A stretch of 64,000 nt of DNA from Planctomycetota bacterium (GTDB taxonomy: Bacteria > Planctomycetota > Planctomycetia > Pirellulales > Pirellulaceae), in the NCBI GenBank assembly GCA_017303505.1, contig JAFLCP010000002.1, positions 1 through 64,000 on the forward strand, given 5' to 3'. Within the stretch, counting starts at the first letter, position 1. Each line of letters starts with the position of its first letter. Below are positions 18,517 through 28,677 of the stretch, one piece after another. A program made the translations under genes and the position numbers. The notes under the pieces were generated by a model. That model was not told where the DNA came from, ran no database searches, and worked only from the letters and a program-made list of their open reading frames with translations.

Positions 18517-19641
18517 ATGTTCGCTCGACCAATGTGTTTGGCCTTCGTGTGGTTTTGTTTTTTTTCGTCGACATCTGTATTTGCTCAACAAACTTCATTT
18601 TGGAAACCACAGAAGACATGGGTTTTTGTGGCTGGATTAGTTGAATGGGAAGACGAGAAATTCCTTGATTTCCCTCAAGAGAACCGGCAAGATATAAAGC
18701 TTGTTGAAGCCTTCCAAGAGTTGGGTGTGCCACGCGACCAAATTCTGTATCTCCAAGATAAAGACGCAACAACAAGTCGAGTGGTCCAGGAATTCGAAGG
18801 CTTCATATCAAAACCGAGCCAAGATGATTTGTTGGTCGTCTACTATTGTGGTCATGGATACAACACCGATAACCATACTCAAACCTATCTCGCTACCTAT
18901 GACGCTACGGACAAAAAGTTAGGTGTGCGCATCGGCGCGATCCTTGTCACTATTGAGCGGTTATTCAAAGGGAAACGTGTCATCATCGCTGCCGATCATT
19001 GTTGTTCAGGAGGTCTAGCCGAATCGCTGAAGCAACTCAATAACTCCAAGCATTCTTACGCAGCTTTTTGTTCGGCGCACGTAAATTCTGTTGCAACCGA
19101 TGCTTGGACATTCACCGAGACAATCATAGATGGACTAAAAGGGGAGAAATGGATCGATGATGATGGTGATGGCCTGATAACATTAGGCGAAGTTGCTTCA
19201 AACATAGAACTAGACATGTCGTTCGCGCATGATCAAATGCCTCAGTTTCAATTCACGGGTAATTTTCAACGCACAGATGTGTTAGCATTGTGCGAGAAGT
19301 CCACGGAAAAACGACTCGGGACTCGGCTTGAAGTGTTGGACGAAGGGAAATGGTATTCAGGCTTCGTCAAAAAGGTGAGGGATAACCAGTTCTTTATTCA
19401 CTACTATGGTTGGCCCAAGAGTGAAGAAGAATGGGTGACCAAGGATCGAATTCGCAAACAGAAAAGAGAGACGCACGAAGTCGGCACGCAGTTGTGGGCG
19501 ATGTCCGCCGGCGTATGGGAGAAGGGGCGCGTGCTTCGAGTCAAAAACGGTTTGCACCTCATCAAGTTCGAAGACTGGGGACCAGAATGGAATGAATGGG
19601 TTCCCTATCAACGAACTTCACTGACCGAAAAAGAAAAATAG
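18517..19641 (+). CDS. exported metacaspase (peptidase C14) with Tudor-knot-like domains
   Basis: A 374-residue protein with a signal peptide (MFARPMCLAFVWFCFF...VFAQ), which is why I start at this ATG rather than the upstream TTG at 18454. The caspase-like p20 domain (about 30-235) has the catalytic dyad His113 in YYCGHG and Cys162 in ADHCCSGG. A calcium-binding EF-hand-like loop DDDGDGLITLGE follows. The last 120 residues hold two small beta-barrels of Tudor-knot/chromo-barrel type, each ending in a W-E-W-V motif (EEEWVTKDRI and WNEWVPYQRT). It would cleave after Arg or Lys, if active, outside the cytoplasm. The role of the barrels is unknown. Confidence 0.8.
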   Translation: MFARPMCLAFVWFCFFSSTSVFAQQTSFWKPQKTWVFVAGLVEWEDEKFLDFPQENRQDIKLVEAFQELGVPRDQILYLQDKDATTSRVVQEFEGFISKPSQDDLLVVYYCGHGYNTDNHTQTYLATYDATDKKLGVRIGAILVTIERLFKGKRVIIAADHCCSGGLAESLKQLNNSKHSYAAFCSAHVNSVATDAWTFTETIIDGLKGEKWIDDDGDGLITLGEVASNIELDMSFAHDQMPQFQFTGNFQRTDVLALCEKSTEKRLGTRLEVLDEGKWYSGFVKKVRDNQFFIHYYGWPKSEEEWVTKDRIRKQKRETHEVGTQLWAMSAGVWEKGRVLRVKNGLHLIKFEDWGPEWNEWVPYQRTSLTEKEK

Positions 19642-19656
19642 CTTGTCCGAAACCGT

Positions 19657-19701
19657 CTATGGTAGCGTGCATGAAGGGCTCTTGCGTTCACGCTACCATA
19701 G
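19657..19701. terminator. hairpin between convergent genes
   Basis: Perfect 13-bp inverted repeat CTATGGTAGCGTG / CACGCTACCATAG with a 19-base loop, 15 bases after the metacaspase stop and 28 before the aldolase stop on the other strand. No T-run follows on the plus strand, so it may be a Rho-independent-like block or an mRNA-stabilising hairpin shared by both genes. Confidence 0.55.
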
Positions 19702-19728
19702 GAAAAAAGTTAGACAGGTCCGGACCAA

Positions 19729-20742
19729 CTATTTCTTCAATTCGCTCATGATCTGTTGCACAATGCGATCGATCAAGGCAGCGTCTTGCGAGAGAGTTGC
19801 TATCTTGTCGCGAGATAATGCCATGCCATGCAAATCGACTTGTGGCATGCCCGACAATTGTTTCGCAATAATCTGCTGAGCCGCTTCTGCAGCTTGCATT
19901 TGCGAAGGGGACAACGGTTGGCGACTGCGACCCATATCCCAACCTCGTACTTTGACCCCGCGTCGGAAGCCCTCAGGGAATTCCGCACAGCTAATCATCG
20001 CATCAAATAATGGGATCAATTGATACTGCAGTTGAATGGCATGTTGCCACTGTCCATCACGCACGGCTCGATAAATCGCACCAGTCAATTCTGGAACAAT
20101 ACCGCTCGTCGCGTTCGTCCCACCATCGCAACCGGCAATCAACATCGGAGCCAACGCAGCTTCCCAACCCGTCAAGAAACAGAAGTCAGGGCGATGAGGG
20201 CGAATGGCAGCCATCATACGCATCATGTTCGGCAAGTCGCCCGAACTATCTTTGATGCCCACGATTCGCGGACAATCAAGTGCCAAACGTGTCACCGTCT
20301 GCACATCAATCGGCGAAGCAAACAACGGAATGTTGTACAGCGTCACTGGTACGCGAGCAGCATCGGCGATCTCTTTGAAATACTGATAGACCGCTTCGGG
20401 GCTCAACTTGTAATAAAACGGAGCCACAATCGCTACAGCGGCAACGCCCATGTCGCCATATGCGTTGCAAGCGTTGATGGTTTCTTGAACGTTGGCTTCT
20501 GCCGCACCCGCCAAAATGGGAACTCGTCCCTTCACGTGATCCGCCAACACTTTTACGATTCTACGTCGCTCTTCCGCAGTAAAACGCGTGAATTCCCCTG
20601 TGCTTCCATTCGGATAAAGCCCATCCACACCTTTTTCTATCAACCAATCGACATAGCTGCAGAGCATGTCTTCATCGACTCGCCCTTGTTTGTCCAGCGG
20701 CGTAATGTTGGGTGTGAAGATGCCAGAAAGGGGGGAGGCCAT
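19729..20742 (-). CDS. DapA/NanA-family aldolase (dihydrodipicolinate synthase family)
   Basis: Class I aldolase or lyase with a TIM barrel. Visible signature residues are NGSTGE (45-50), the general acid/base Tyr136 in LYNIP and the Schiff-base Lys164 in GIKDSSGD. The GSTGE rather than TTGE loop argues against a true dihydrodipicolinate synthase and for a sugar-acid or N-acetylneuraminate lyase-like member. At 337 residues it is about 40 longer than the family norm because of a helical C-terminal extension. It sits convergent with the metacaspase gene and has no pathway neighbours, so the substrate is unknown. Confidence 0.85.
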   Translation of the reverse strand: MASPLSGIFTPNITPLDKQGRVDEDMLCSYVDWLIEKGVDGLYPNGSTGEFTRFTAEERRRIVKVLADHVKGRVPILAGAAEANVQETINACNAYGDMGVAAVAIVAPFYYKLSPEAVYQYFKEIADAARVPVTLYNIPLFASPIDVQTVTRLALDCPRIVGIKDSSGDLPNMMRMMAAIRPHRPDFCFLTGWEAALAPMLIAGCDGGTNATSGIVPELTGAIYRAVRDGQWQHAIQLQYQLIPLFDAMISCAEFPEGFRRGVKVRGWDMGRSRQPLSPSQMQAAEAAQQIIAKQLSGMPQVDLHGMALSRDKIATLSQDAALIDRIVQQIMSELKK

Positions 20743-21029
20743 CGAAGTAATCCAAGTCGTTAAATCTGGGGGAGGTGGGTAGACTTTGACAGATTGTAGT
20801 TTATGGAATCGATCTAGGGAAATTGAACGGGCGGTAAGTGGTGAGAAAAAGTGGTTGTTGAGTAGTTATTAAGGGTGGTGAGGTGACGCATTGAACCGAT
20901 GGGGAGTCGAAGCTGCGGTGAGTCAACTCCACGGTGCGTTCCGCAGCCGGATATTTGGCTCGTCGAAGATCGCGCGCCAACGAATCGAAACAATCGGGAC
21001 ATGTTTGCCGCAAGTCCGCTGCACGCACC

Positions 21030-22778
21030 CTACTTCAATGCTCGAAGAGTGATGCGATGAATTCGGTAGCGGCAATCGTAGGCGCCGATGAACAAACGGT
21101 TCTTATTCGGGGTTTCCCAATACTCAGACAGTGATAACTCTCTCGCGTTCCCTTTCCAATCAATAATTGGCTGGCCATCCACTTCCACTCGTACACCCGC
21201 TTTACGAACTGTAACGACAACTTGCGAAATTCGATTCTGCACCAAAAGCGCGCGGTCGACTGTTGTTTCATTGCCAACGTTCTGACCACCAATATTTTCT
21301 ATCGCGCTCAGATGTGAACTTTCGACTCGATAGTTCAGCAAAACCAAAAAACGATTCTGCTCGTTACTCTGTCCTAATATCAGGCCGTTCGCATCATCCA
21401 ACGGCTCAACCACATAAACCATTTGGTACTCTTCAGGGGCTTCCACCGGCAATTCCAAGCGTGCACCGTACGCTTTGGGCGATTCGAGTTTTCCATCTTT
21501 CCATGTCCATTGGCCTAACACTGCGACTAAGTCCTTCGGTAATTCCTTCAAGACATCCACTTCTTTTTCAAAGCGAAGAGTCATCGGAGGAGCAGGTTCG
21601 TCGCTGGAGATCTTCTTTGGCTCAGTGACGACCTGCAGATCAACCGAAACCGCGTCCTCCGGCACAGGGAATTTATTTTCGGTCGCTCGCACTTGAAAGT
21701 ACCCATACAACTCTGCTTGCGACTGATCCTTCGCAGTGACACGTATTCGATAACTAACTGGGGTCGCGCGATCGAATGTACCCAGTTCGATGAGTTGTGG
21801 TGGCGCTGAAAGTTCGGCTTCTCCATATTGCTTAACGACCATCCATGGAGCTCCAAAGCGTGTTTGCACTTCAACAGTTACGGAGGCTAGAGCAACACTA
21901 TCAGGCCAGGTACACCGGAGTTGCACTTTTTCATTTGGCTTCGGAACCGCAGGCGCAGGAATGGCCGTGAACTTCGAGAAGAGTGTGTCTTTATCGAATT
22001 CTTGTGGTTTCCAACCGAGCTTTCGTTTTTGCGTCGGATCTACATACGATTCATGGATCCAACCATAATACTGCCCAAGGCTCATCACCGATGGGTTGGC
22101 ATCGTCGGTATGTGGTAAGCCAATGGTATGGCCTACACCTTCATGATAGACAACGCAATCGCTTCCCGAGTAAGGTACGCGCCAACCATCGGCACTCACC
22201 AATCCCCAGCCCTTGCCGACGTTGTCCCAATAAACGGCTCGAGCCCCACCTGACTCGGCACCCGGAAAATGCCGCCCCTGGTTGTAGTTTCCTTCAAATT
22301 CCAATTTGCCATTCTTGGGTCGAACGCGAAAGAAATCGTCTAGCGGACGCCAATTGATTTCGCTCATCACCAAAAGTATCGGAAAAACATCATCAGTAGC
22401 ACGTCCAAACTTCAAACCCTTATCGACTTCTTCCATCGTCTTGAAATAGATTTGATTGGCGTCACCCACACGCAATTGCTCCGTCGTAAATCGCGATTCA
22501 AAGACCTCAGGGCGAACCTTCACACTCAATTTCGACTGGCCCTGAAACTCTCGCTCATGAAATTGCTCGATTCGTTTCGCGTAATAGTCAAGCCGCTCCC
22601 TCCAATCGCTGATCGGTTGTCGATCTTTGGGAACGAAATAGACCATGGTCACTTCGATTTGATCGATGGAGTAGCGGCCATCCCAGGTCTTGAGTTGTCC
22701 CTTTGTTTGATGAGTAAGGTTCAATATCGTGGCAAGAAACAGTATGAAAAGAAGCGGATAATTGAAACATGGTCTCAT
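21030..22778 (-). CDS. secreted metallopeptidase-like protein with variant zinc motif
   Basis: A 582-residue exported protein (signal peptide ending near residue 28). The zinc motif reads YHEGVGHTIGLPHTDD (His212, Glu213, His217, His223). It matches the metzincin HExxHxxGxxH except for one extra residue between Glu213 and the second His, so it is HExxxH. A VMSLG about ten residues later could be the Met-turn. The C-terminal ~150 residues look like a concanavalin-type beta-sandwich (DUF1080-like). It may be an extracellular protease or a binding protein; activity is uncertain because of the altered spacing. Confidence 0.68.
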   Translation of the reverse strand: MRPCFNYPLLFILFLATILNLTHQTKGQLKTWDGRYSIDQIEVTMVYFVPKDRQPISDWRERLDYYAKRIEQFHEREFQGQSKLSVKVRPEVFESRFTTEQLRVGDANQIYFKTMEEVDKGLKFGRATDDVFPILLVMSEINWRPLDDFFRVRPKNGKLEFEGNYNQGRHFPGAESGGARAVYWDNVGKGWGLVSADGWRVPYSGSDCVVYHEGVGHTIGLPHTDDANPSVMSLGQYYGWIHESYVDPTQKRKLGWKPQEFDKDTLFSKFTAIPAPAVPKPNEKVQLRCTWPDSVALASVTVEVQTRFGAPWMVVKQYGEAELSAPPQLIELGTFDRATPVSYRIRVTAKDQSQAELYGYFQVRATENKFPVPEDAVSVDLQVVTEPKKISSDEPAPPMTLRFEKEVDVLKELPKDLVAVLGQWTWKDGKLESPKAYGARLELPVEAPEEYQMVYVVEPLDDANGLILGQSNEQNRFLVLLNYRVESSHLSAIENIGGQNVGNETTVDRALLVQNRISQVVVTVRKAGVRVEVDGQPIIDWKGNARELSLSEYWETPNKNRLFIGAYDCRYRIHRITLRALK

Positions 22779-22936
22779 GCCGTCTCAGACCTTTGTAAAA
22801 AGCTCAAGAGCAACTGCGTCATCATGGGCTCCCATCATACGTATCGCAGCGCAAGTCTTGGTTAGTTTACAACAACGTGTGTTAACGTGGATAAGACCGC
22901 GTGAAATCCATATCGCTTTTTCCTAAAGTGGCCCCA

Positions 22937-25018
22937 CTACAGAGTTCGATTGGGTGGAGGTGGCGAGAACCATGGGTTTTCGGGGGGCAGAATCAAACCC
23001 AAAACAAACTTTGGGAACTCCCATAGGGGTGTTGGAGGCGGGGCGCTACTCGGCACCTGGGGGCCGCTCACTGGATTTCCTGAAGGATCAATCAAGATAG
23101 GACCTTCATCGTCCGAAACCGACGCGCCTCGCAAGGTCGTGTTTGAGGCCACAATTCTTCTTCCACTGTTCGCCAACGCAGTGAAACGAAAAGTGTGTTT
23201 GCCGGCTTGCAACCAAATCAGGTTGCGTGCCGAGTTTCCTGCCTTACAGATAATGGTCGCTTCGGCACGTCCCGTATCACTGTAGATCGTCAATTGAACG
23301 GCTTGGTTTACTTTGTCCGTCGAATTCACATTGAGTGCAAATTTGAAAAGCTGTGTTTTGTAAGTGGTCATTGTCCCCATAGCTTCGGCTGCTGTCGCTG
23401 TCAGTCGAACTTGTTGAATCGTTTCGAGGCTAGAATTTGTTGTTGCAATATCTGTGACTAGAAGATAGTTGACGGGGGTATCATTCGGCTGGAGCATTGC
23501 GACGACGATAATGTACTGAGCATTGGGCGTGACCCGAGCAAGCTCAACGTCTATATCGCCGTCGGAATGATAAGTAATGGTTGGCCTCAGTATCTTGAAG
23601 CTCGAATCAAGCAACGTGACTGAAAATTGCTGGTACGATGTGGCAAGCGGTCTGAGGTGCACCATCATCGAACCAGTAGCGTCTGCAGCAGCACGTACGG
23701 AAAAACAATCGACATCATTCTTAAGTGCCGTACCAACGCTTTCGTATCGCGAACCCGGCGCCATTCCGATCGGAGAAATCAGTTGGGTTGCCGTAGAGGG
23801 TGAGTCATTCGTTCCCAACTCCGTATCAACCGCTCCTGCAAGCTCGAATAGTCGATCCTCGAACGACTCGTCATCAACGTCCGAAAAGGACTGGCCGTCG
23901 TCGTCTTCCACGTGCCATAGCGAAGCGGGAACGGCGGGTTGATTCACGTTCAATTCAAGTTCGTAGTCGCCAAACTCAAACTCTGGAATTCCATTCCATT
24001 CGACGACAAGATAGCGAGTTTCGTCGGGATAAAAACTAGTGAGCTCTTTCGTTACGCTATTGTCTAATGGCGATTCAGAACTTGCGGTGTCGATAACCCG
24101 TCCTTCATCGTCGAGAATGGTCACTTTGGGACAGAGAAGACTAAGTCCTCTGCAGTTCACTGTCACCCAGAGTTTGTCGCTAAGAGTATTGCCTCGAATT
24201 CGGTACACATCTACATCTTGCGACGCATTGATTCGACCTCTGACTGTTTGACTGGAGTTGATGACAAAATCTGCTGACCAGTTGATGATGGAAGCAGTGG
24301 CGATACTCTCATTTCCTTGGCGGTCTTCGTAAGGATCATTCGCACGTGGGCCATAAAGGAACTGCACATTCTGGACATCGAACGGCGACAAAGACTGGCG
24401 TCTTCCCGCATAGCGATAGTACATGACGCTTTCTGGATCAAAGTTGTCATCAACTAGACCGATAGTGTTGCCAAGTTCATGTAATGCGACTGAAAAAAGG
24501 TCTGCTCGTTCAGCTACAATCTGAGTCGTTTCCGGACTCTGAATCTCGTAGATCGTGTTGGTGTCTAGCAGAATATCGCCTGCCCATGTACCAGCAGTGG
24601 GATGGTAAGGTATTGCGTTTCCAAGAACATTTGTCTGGGGAAAAGCTCCGAAGCGAATATCGCCAAACCTCGGATCACTTTGAGACAGTCCGGGTGTACC
24701 GAAATCTCTCGGAGAATCGCCAACGAGAGCAAAGTTGATACCGCTATTTCGCGACCATTCCTGACAAGCTTTCAGAATCTCTATGCGGTATTGCTTTTCA
24801 TCCATAGTCGCTTTGAGGTGTTGGTGAATTTCATTTCGAAATATTCCGATGCCAACACTATCAGGAGCAAAGCTGACGGTGACTGGATTCTGTGGCCAAA
24901 CCTGCGGCGGCAGAGCCGAGAGTTGTGCACAGACCGATTGCTGCGAGGAAGTTGACAACACCATCACGAGTGAAACTACGCAGATGAAACGAGCGATTGA
25001 GAGAGTCATTGTATTCAT
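22937..25018 (-). CDS. secreted matrixin-like protein, probably catalytically dead
   Basis: A 693-residue exported protein with a signal peptide (about 1-31). The N-terminal domain follows the matrixin pattern, including a Met-turn SVMYYRY (Met199), but the zinc motif reads HELGNTIGLVDD: His180 and Glu181 are kept, while the second His is Asn184 and the third is Asp190. Zinc binding is therefore probably lost. Two pre-peptidase-type beta domains follow (about 250-355 and 400-520), then a Pro-rich tail. It lies on the same strand downstream of the kinase gene with a 35-bp gap, so it may be regulated with the sigma/kinase operon and serve as an exported binding protein. Confidence 0.68.
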   Translation of the reverse strand: MNTMTLSIARFICVVSLVMVLSTSSQQSVCAQLSALPPQVWPQNPVTVSFAPDSVGIGIFRNEIHQHLKATMDEKQYRIEILKACQEWSRNSGINFALVGDSPRDFGTPGLSQSDPRFGDIRFGAFPQTNVLGNAIPYHPTAGTWAGDILLDTNTIYEIQSPETTQIVAERADLFSVALHELGNTIGLVDDNFDPESVMYYRYAGRRQSLSPFDVQNVQFLYGPRANDPYEDRQGNESIATASIINWSADFVINSSQTVRGRINASQDVDVYRIRGNTLSDKLWVTVNCRGLSLLCPKVTILDDEGRVIDTASSESPLDNSVTKELTSFYPDETRYLVVEWNGIPEFEFGDYELELNVNQPAVPASLWHVEDDDGQSFSDVDDESFEDRLFELAGAVDTELGTNDSPSTATQLISPIGMAPGSRYESVGTALKNDVDCFSVRAAADATGSMMVHLRPLATSYQQFSVTLLDSSFKILRPTITYHSDGDIDVELARVTPNAQYIIVVAMLQPNDTPVNYLLVTDIATTNSSLETIQQVRLTATAAEAMGTMTTYKTQLFKFALNVNSTDKVNQAVQLTIYSDTGRAEATIICKAGNSARNLIWLQAGKHTFRFTALANSGRRIVASNTTLRGASVSDDEGPILIDPSGNPVSGPQVPSSAPPPTPLWEFPKFVLGLILPPENPWFSPPPPNRTL

Positions 25019-25053
25019 ATTGTGCCTTAACTTGCATGCATTTTATGGGCGAC

Positions 25054-28020
25054 TTACTGTGTCACCTGCTGAATTGTGCTGACTCCGTTCAAGATAGTAG
25101 TAAATGTTGCATTGCCTCTTAAGTTAGCTAGGTCGCGGTCGGTCGCTAACAGATTCCCTCCATAACCAGGTGCCAGTGCGCGAGCCAAATGCGCGAGAGC
25201 TTGGTCTTGCATCGATTTGGCATCGTTTCCGGTCGCTAACAGAGAGTAAACGCAACTGATTTGATAATGAATCTGTGGCGAAGGATTGAGGCGATGGCAT
25301 TGTTCCAAATCGGCAAGTGCCATGCCTCGTTGATTTTCGCGAGCATAAAGTACTGCGCGACCCGTTAAAGCCGGGGCATAGTCCGGATCACGCTGCAACA
25401 ATTCCGTGAGTACTCCAATAGCCTCCTCACGACGATTTAGGTACTCACTAAGCACATGGGCTCTGTTTTGGCCTGCCGTGAAATACATACTCTCAAAAGT
25501 CTGGGCTTTTTCGAAATCTAGTAAAGCGTCTTCCGGAGACTGTGTTAACCTTGCAAGCCCTCGAAATACCCAGTCTTCCGGCATTTGCGGAGTTTGGTCG
25601 AGTACTGACTTGAGCAATTGATCGGCGTCGGAGGTTTTTCCTATTGCTCGAAGATTCCTGCTGAGAGCCATTGCATATCGATGCGATGCAGGTACTTCGG
25701 CCATCGCTTTCGTGAGTTGCTTCACCGCCGCTTGATGGTCCTTCATTCGTTCATAGACGAGACCACGGTTGTACCAAATCGTCGCGAGTTTCGGTTCCAA
25801 TCGTTCCGCTTTTTCATAACAAGCTAACGCTCGATCATATTGAGTCATCCAGTAATTGCAGTTTCCTTGTGCGATTAAAGTGATCGCGCACTGAGGTGCG
25901 GCAGCTTCTGCTGCTGCAAATGAAGTTCTTGCCTCCTGATACCGTCGTTGTTCCAGATAAATCTGTCCTTGCAGAAACCAGCAAACAAATCTGTTGGGAC
26001 TCTTGGCAATTTCCATTTGAAGAAGGTCCAAAGCGAGCTCAAGATCTCGTTGGAAATAAAGTTGGGTGATCCGTTCAATCGGTGACAGGTTTTCGGAGTG
26101 TTCAGCGTCAAGTAAATACTGACTCGGTTGCCGCTCAATGATTCTGCTAAGGTAGGCAGCTGTTTCGCGAACATCCATTTGTTTTTCAGGTGGCAAGTAG
26201 GCAATAAGATGCCCCCGCATTGGCTCTGTCGAGGATGGATAGAAACACTGAAGAGCGAGCTTTCCAAGTTTCTTGCCCTCCTCTCTTGAACCACCATCTG
26301 CGTAGAATAAGTTTGCTTCCGCGTTGCGGGCGAGTGCTTTGAATGATGTGTAGGTTTCGTTGGCTATATTGGTTCGTGCACTAATCATCCAAAAATAAAT
26401 GGAAAAGACAGCGACAATGGCCGCCGTGACTCCAAGCAGGAGACTAGCCGCAAGTTTAAGTGCGGATTGGTTTCTGCGGGCAAACTTAATCAGCCGCTCC
26501 TGGATGCCGCGATTGGGTGCGTATTTCAAAGGAAGCAACGACTGCTGACGAAGCAGATCTTCTCGCAGTTGGCTTGCTGATTGGTAACGCTGCGTTGGAT
26601 CTTTGGCCAAGCATTTCATCACAATTGCGGCGAGATCCCTCGGAACTTGCGGATTGATATGATTTGGCAATTCGATTTTTTGTTGGTGTCGTTCAAAAGA
26701 TAATTCCACGGGGGAGTGTGTCAGCGAACTAAAATCGACAGGGTGTTTTCCTGTAAGGAGTTCGTAGAGCACAACCCCGATCGAGTAGATATCACTCGCC
26801 ACCGACGAACGGTCTTGGGATTCCATGAGTCCCAAAAGTTGCTCGGGCGCCATGTAGGGTAACGTACCGCCTGCTGATGTTTTCTTTTCGGATCCCTGCA
26901 ACTGGTTCCGGCTGAGATTGAAGTCTAGTAGCATGATGCTACCATCGAAGCCGAGCAAGACATTGGCAGGCTTTATGTCGCCGTGAAGCAGGTTCTTGCC
27001 ATGTGCATATTCGAGTCCGGAAACCATGTCGATCGCAACGCGAACAACGGTTTGTATCGAATTGAGTGGTAACCATTTTTCGAGAGGCGGACGACGTCCT
27101 ATTTCATGATCGGATTCGAGCGAGAGAAATTGATTCACTTCGCGATTGGAGCTTTGAAGCCGTTGCCTGTCCACTTCAACAGCATGGACCAGTTCCGCTC
27201 CCGAGAGCATTTGGCTTTGCGAATGGTGGATCGACTTCTGCTTGGCGAATTGAAGCGCGTCACGCAAGGTGATTGAGCCCAAAAATGGCATACAAAGAAT
27301 AAAAAATCCCTCTACATTCTGCGTTGAGTACAGAGGGACAATATTGGAATGTTGCAGCTTCGCGAGCTTCTGAGATTCGCCCATTGGCAAAGATGTAATT
27401 TTGAGAACTACGACTCTGTTGGCAAGCGATTTCTGGGTTGCCAGATAGACTCTGCTAAAAGCACCGTGTCCCAGAAGTTGAAGTAATCGAAAGTCTCCTA
27501 ACTCTTCGTTGGGCTCAAATGCTCGATTGGAATCACCATCCCGAATAGAGGAATTTGGTGACGTCATTGGCTCTACGATGCGTGCTGTATCCGATTGTGC
27601 TTGCTGTGTGAATTTCTTGCTGTGTAACTGCGGGTCGCTTGAAAATGCCTCTTTGAAACTGATCGTTTCCAATTCAGACAGTTGCTCACCCAGCATATTG
27701 GCGTAGTATTCTCGTCGCAGTGTAACTCCATGGATACGATGTAAGCGGCGATCCTCGAATAATAGACTCTTGAGCACCGTCGAGGAGGATCGTATTTCTG
27801 GGAAATCAGTGACTATTTTGGCGAGATAATCCCTTTCGCCTTTGCCCCAATTCCATTCCAACCAAATCCGCAGAATCTCTGAGACTGCTTCCTCATACAT
27901 TGGCGAGTCTGATGACGGAAAGTACGAACGAAGATCCAAACGTACTTTGGAACGGAGATCCCTTTCAAAACAATCAATCAATTCAAAGATTGTATAGTTT
28001 TCAGATTGGATTTCGTTCAT
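25054..28020 (-). CDS. transmembrane Ser/Thr protein kinase with TPR repeats
   Basis: A 988-residue Hanks-type kinase. A helical N-terminal region (1-150) precedes the kinase domain (about 177-490): glycine loop GHGAFSRV, Lys207, catalytic loop HGDIKPAN (Asp348) and DFN instead of DFG (Asp366, Asn368), plus APEQ. One transmembrane helix (about 520-543) leads to at least eight TPR motifs (about 640-980). The kinase faces the cytoplasm and the TPRs the other side. It follows an ECF sigma gene by 52 bases, the standard planctomycete arrangement in which kinase and sigma factor are functionally linked. HGD and DFN are mild departures; Mg-binding Asp is kept. Confidence 0.9.
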   Translation of the reverse strand: MNEIQSENYTIFELIDCFERDLRSKVRLDLRSYFPSSDSPMYEEAVSEILRIWLEWNWGKGERDYLAKIVTDFPEIRSSSTVLKSLLFEDRRLHRIHGVTLRREYYANMLGEQLSELETISFKEAFSSDPQLHSKKFTQQAQSDTARIVEPMTSPNSSIRDGDSNRAFEPNEELGDFRLLQLLGHGAFSRVYLATQKSLANRVVVLKITSLPMGESQKLAKLQHSNIVPLYSTQNVEGFFILCMPFLGSITLRDALQFAKQKSIHHSQSQMLSGAELVHAVEVDRQRLQSSNREVNQFLSLESDHEIGRRPPLEKWLPLNSIQTVVRVAIDMVSGLEYAHGKNLLHGDIKPANVLLGFDGSIMLLDFNLSRNQLQGSEKKTSAGGTLPYMAPEQLLGLMESQDRSSVASDIYSIGVVLYELLTGKHPVDFSSLTHSPVELSFERHQQKIELPNHINPQVPRDLAAIVMKCLAKDPTQRYQSASQLREDLLRQQSLLPLKYAPNRGIQERLIKFARRNQSALKLAASLLLGVTAAIVAVFSIYFWMISARTNIANETYTSFKALARNAEANLFYADGGSREEGKKLGKLALQCFYPSSTEPMRGHLIAYLPPEKQMDVRETAAYLSRIIERQPSQYLLDAEHSENLSPIERITQLYFQRDLELALDLLQMEIAKSPNRFVCWFLQGQIYLEQRRYQEARTSFAAAEAAAPQCAITLIAQGNCNYWMTQYDRALACYEKAERLEPKLATIWYNRGLVYERMKDHQAAVKQLTKAMAEVPASHRYAMALSRNLRAIGKTSDADQLLKSVLDQTPQMPEDWVFRGLARLTQSPEDALLDFEKAQTFESMYFTAGQNRAHVLSEYLNRREEAIGVLTELLQRDPDYAPALTGRAVLYARENQRGMALADLEQCHRLNPSPQIHYQISCVYSLLATGNDAKSMQDQALAHLARALAPGYGGNLLATDRDLANLRGNATFTTILNGVSTIQQVTQ

Positions 28021-28072
28021 GATGCCGGCCTTGAATTGCGATTCTTTTTGTTTGCGGTCGAGTCCGTGGGAG

Positions 28073-28669
28073 TTAGGGAGTAAAGTAGCGGCATAATCTG
28101 TCTCGAAAAGCTTGCAGTTCTCGCTCTACTGTCCGCCGCGAACGCCCGCATTTTTCTGAGATATCTTCAATCGAGTATCCTTCCAGTCTCCGACGAATAA
28201 TCTCCTGCTGTACCTCGGAGACTTCAGCGAGTAACTCATCAATCGTGGAGCAGAGTTCAAAAAGTGCCAGATTGTCTGTGGAGTTCGATTGGATGATGTC
28301 TAAATCGTCCATCTGACATTGTTTGCGAATGTCACGCCGTTGGGACTGTAGATAGTCCGCCTTAGCATTGATTTTTCGCATAGCGATAACGGTGAGGAGG
28401 TTAAACAAGTCAGCACCCTCGGGTGCGACATACTCGCCGTTGCTGGCGCGTTTGAAAAAACTCTTGAATACCGATTGAACAATATCTTCTGGATCTACTT
28501 GCGACTGCAGGAAGACCGCTATTCTCTGCTTAGCGATTCCCAACAAACCATTGGCATGGCGATGATAGAATTGCGTTGCCGCATCGTTGTCGCCGTGCTC
28601 TACACGCCTCAGTAAGGAGCGATCTGTTGCAAGAGCTTGGTCATTACGTTGAGGATGGCTGTCGTGCAT
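28073..28669 (-). CDS. ECF RNA polymerase sigma factor
   Basis: A 198-residue sigma factor of the extracytoplasmic function type. Region 2 includes DPEDIVQSVFKSFFKRA and the following RKINAKADY; region 4 is the helix-turn-helix YSIEDISEKCGRSRRTVERELQAFRDRL. There is no long linker domain. It redirects RNA polymerase to a specific promoter set. The gene leads an operon with the transmembrane kinase downstream. In related planctomycete groups, phosphorylation by the neighbouring kinase replaces an anti-sigma factor; that is likely here because no anti-sigma gene is nearby. Confidence 0.9.
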   Translation of the reverse strand: MHDSHPQRNDQALATDRSLLRRVEHGDNDAATQFYHRHANGLLGIAKQRIAVFLQSQVDPEDIVQSVFKSFFKRASNGEYVAPEGADLFNLLTVIAMRKINAKADYLQSQRRDIRKQCQMDDLDIIQSNSTDNLALFELCSTIDELLAEVSEVQQEIIRRRLEGYSIEDISEKCGRSRRTVERELQAFRDRLCRYFTP

Positions 28670-28677
28670 ATGTGTTT

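Noticed and set aside
20020-20763. Plus-strand frame of 247 codons
   Set aside because: Lies fully opposite the DapA-family gene, whose catalytic residues are clear; a shadow frame.
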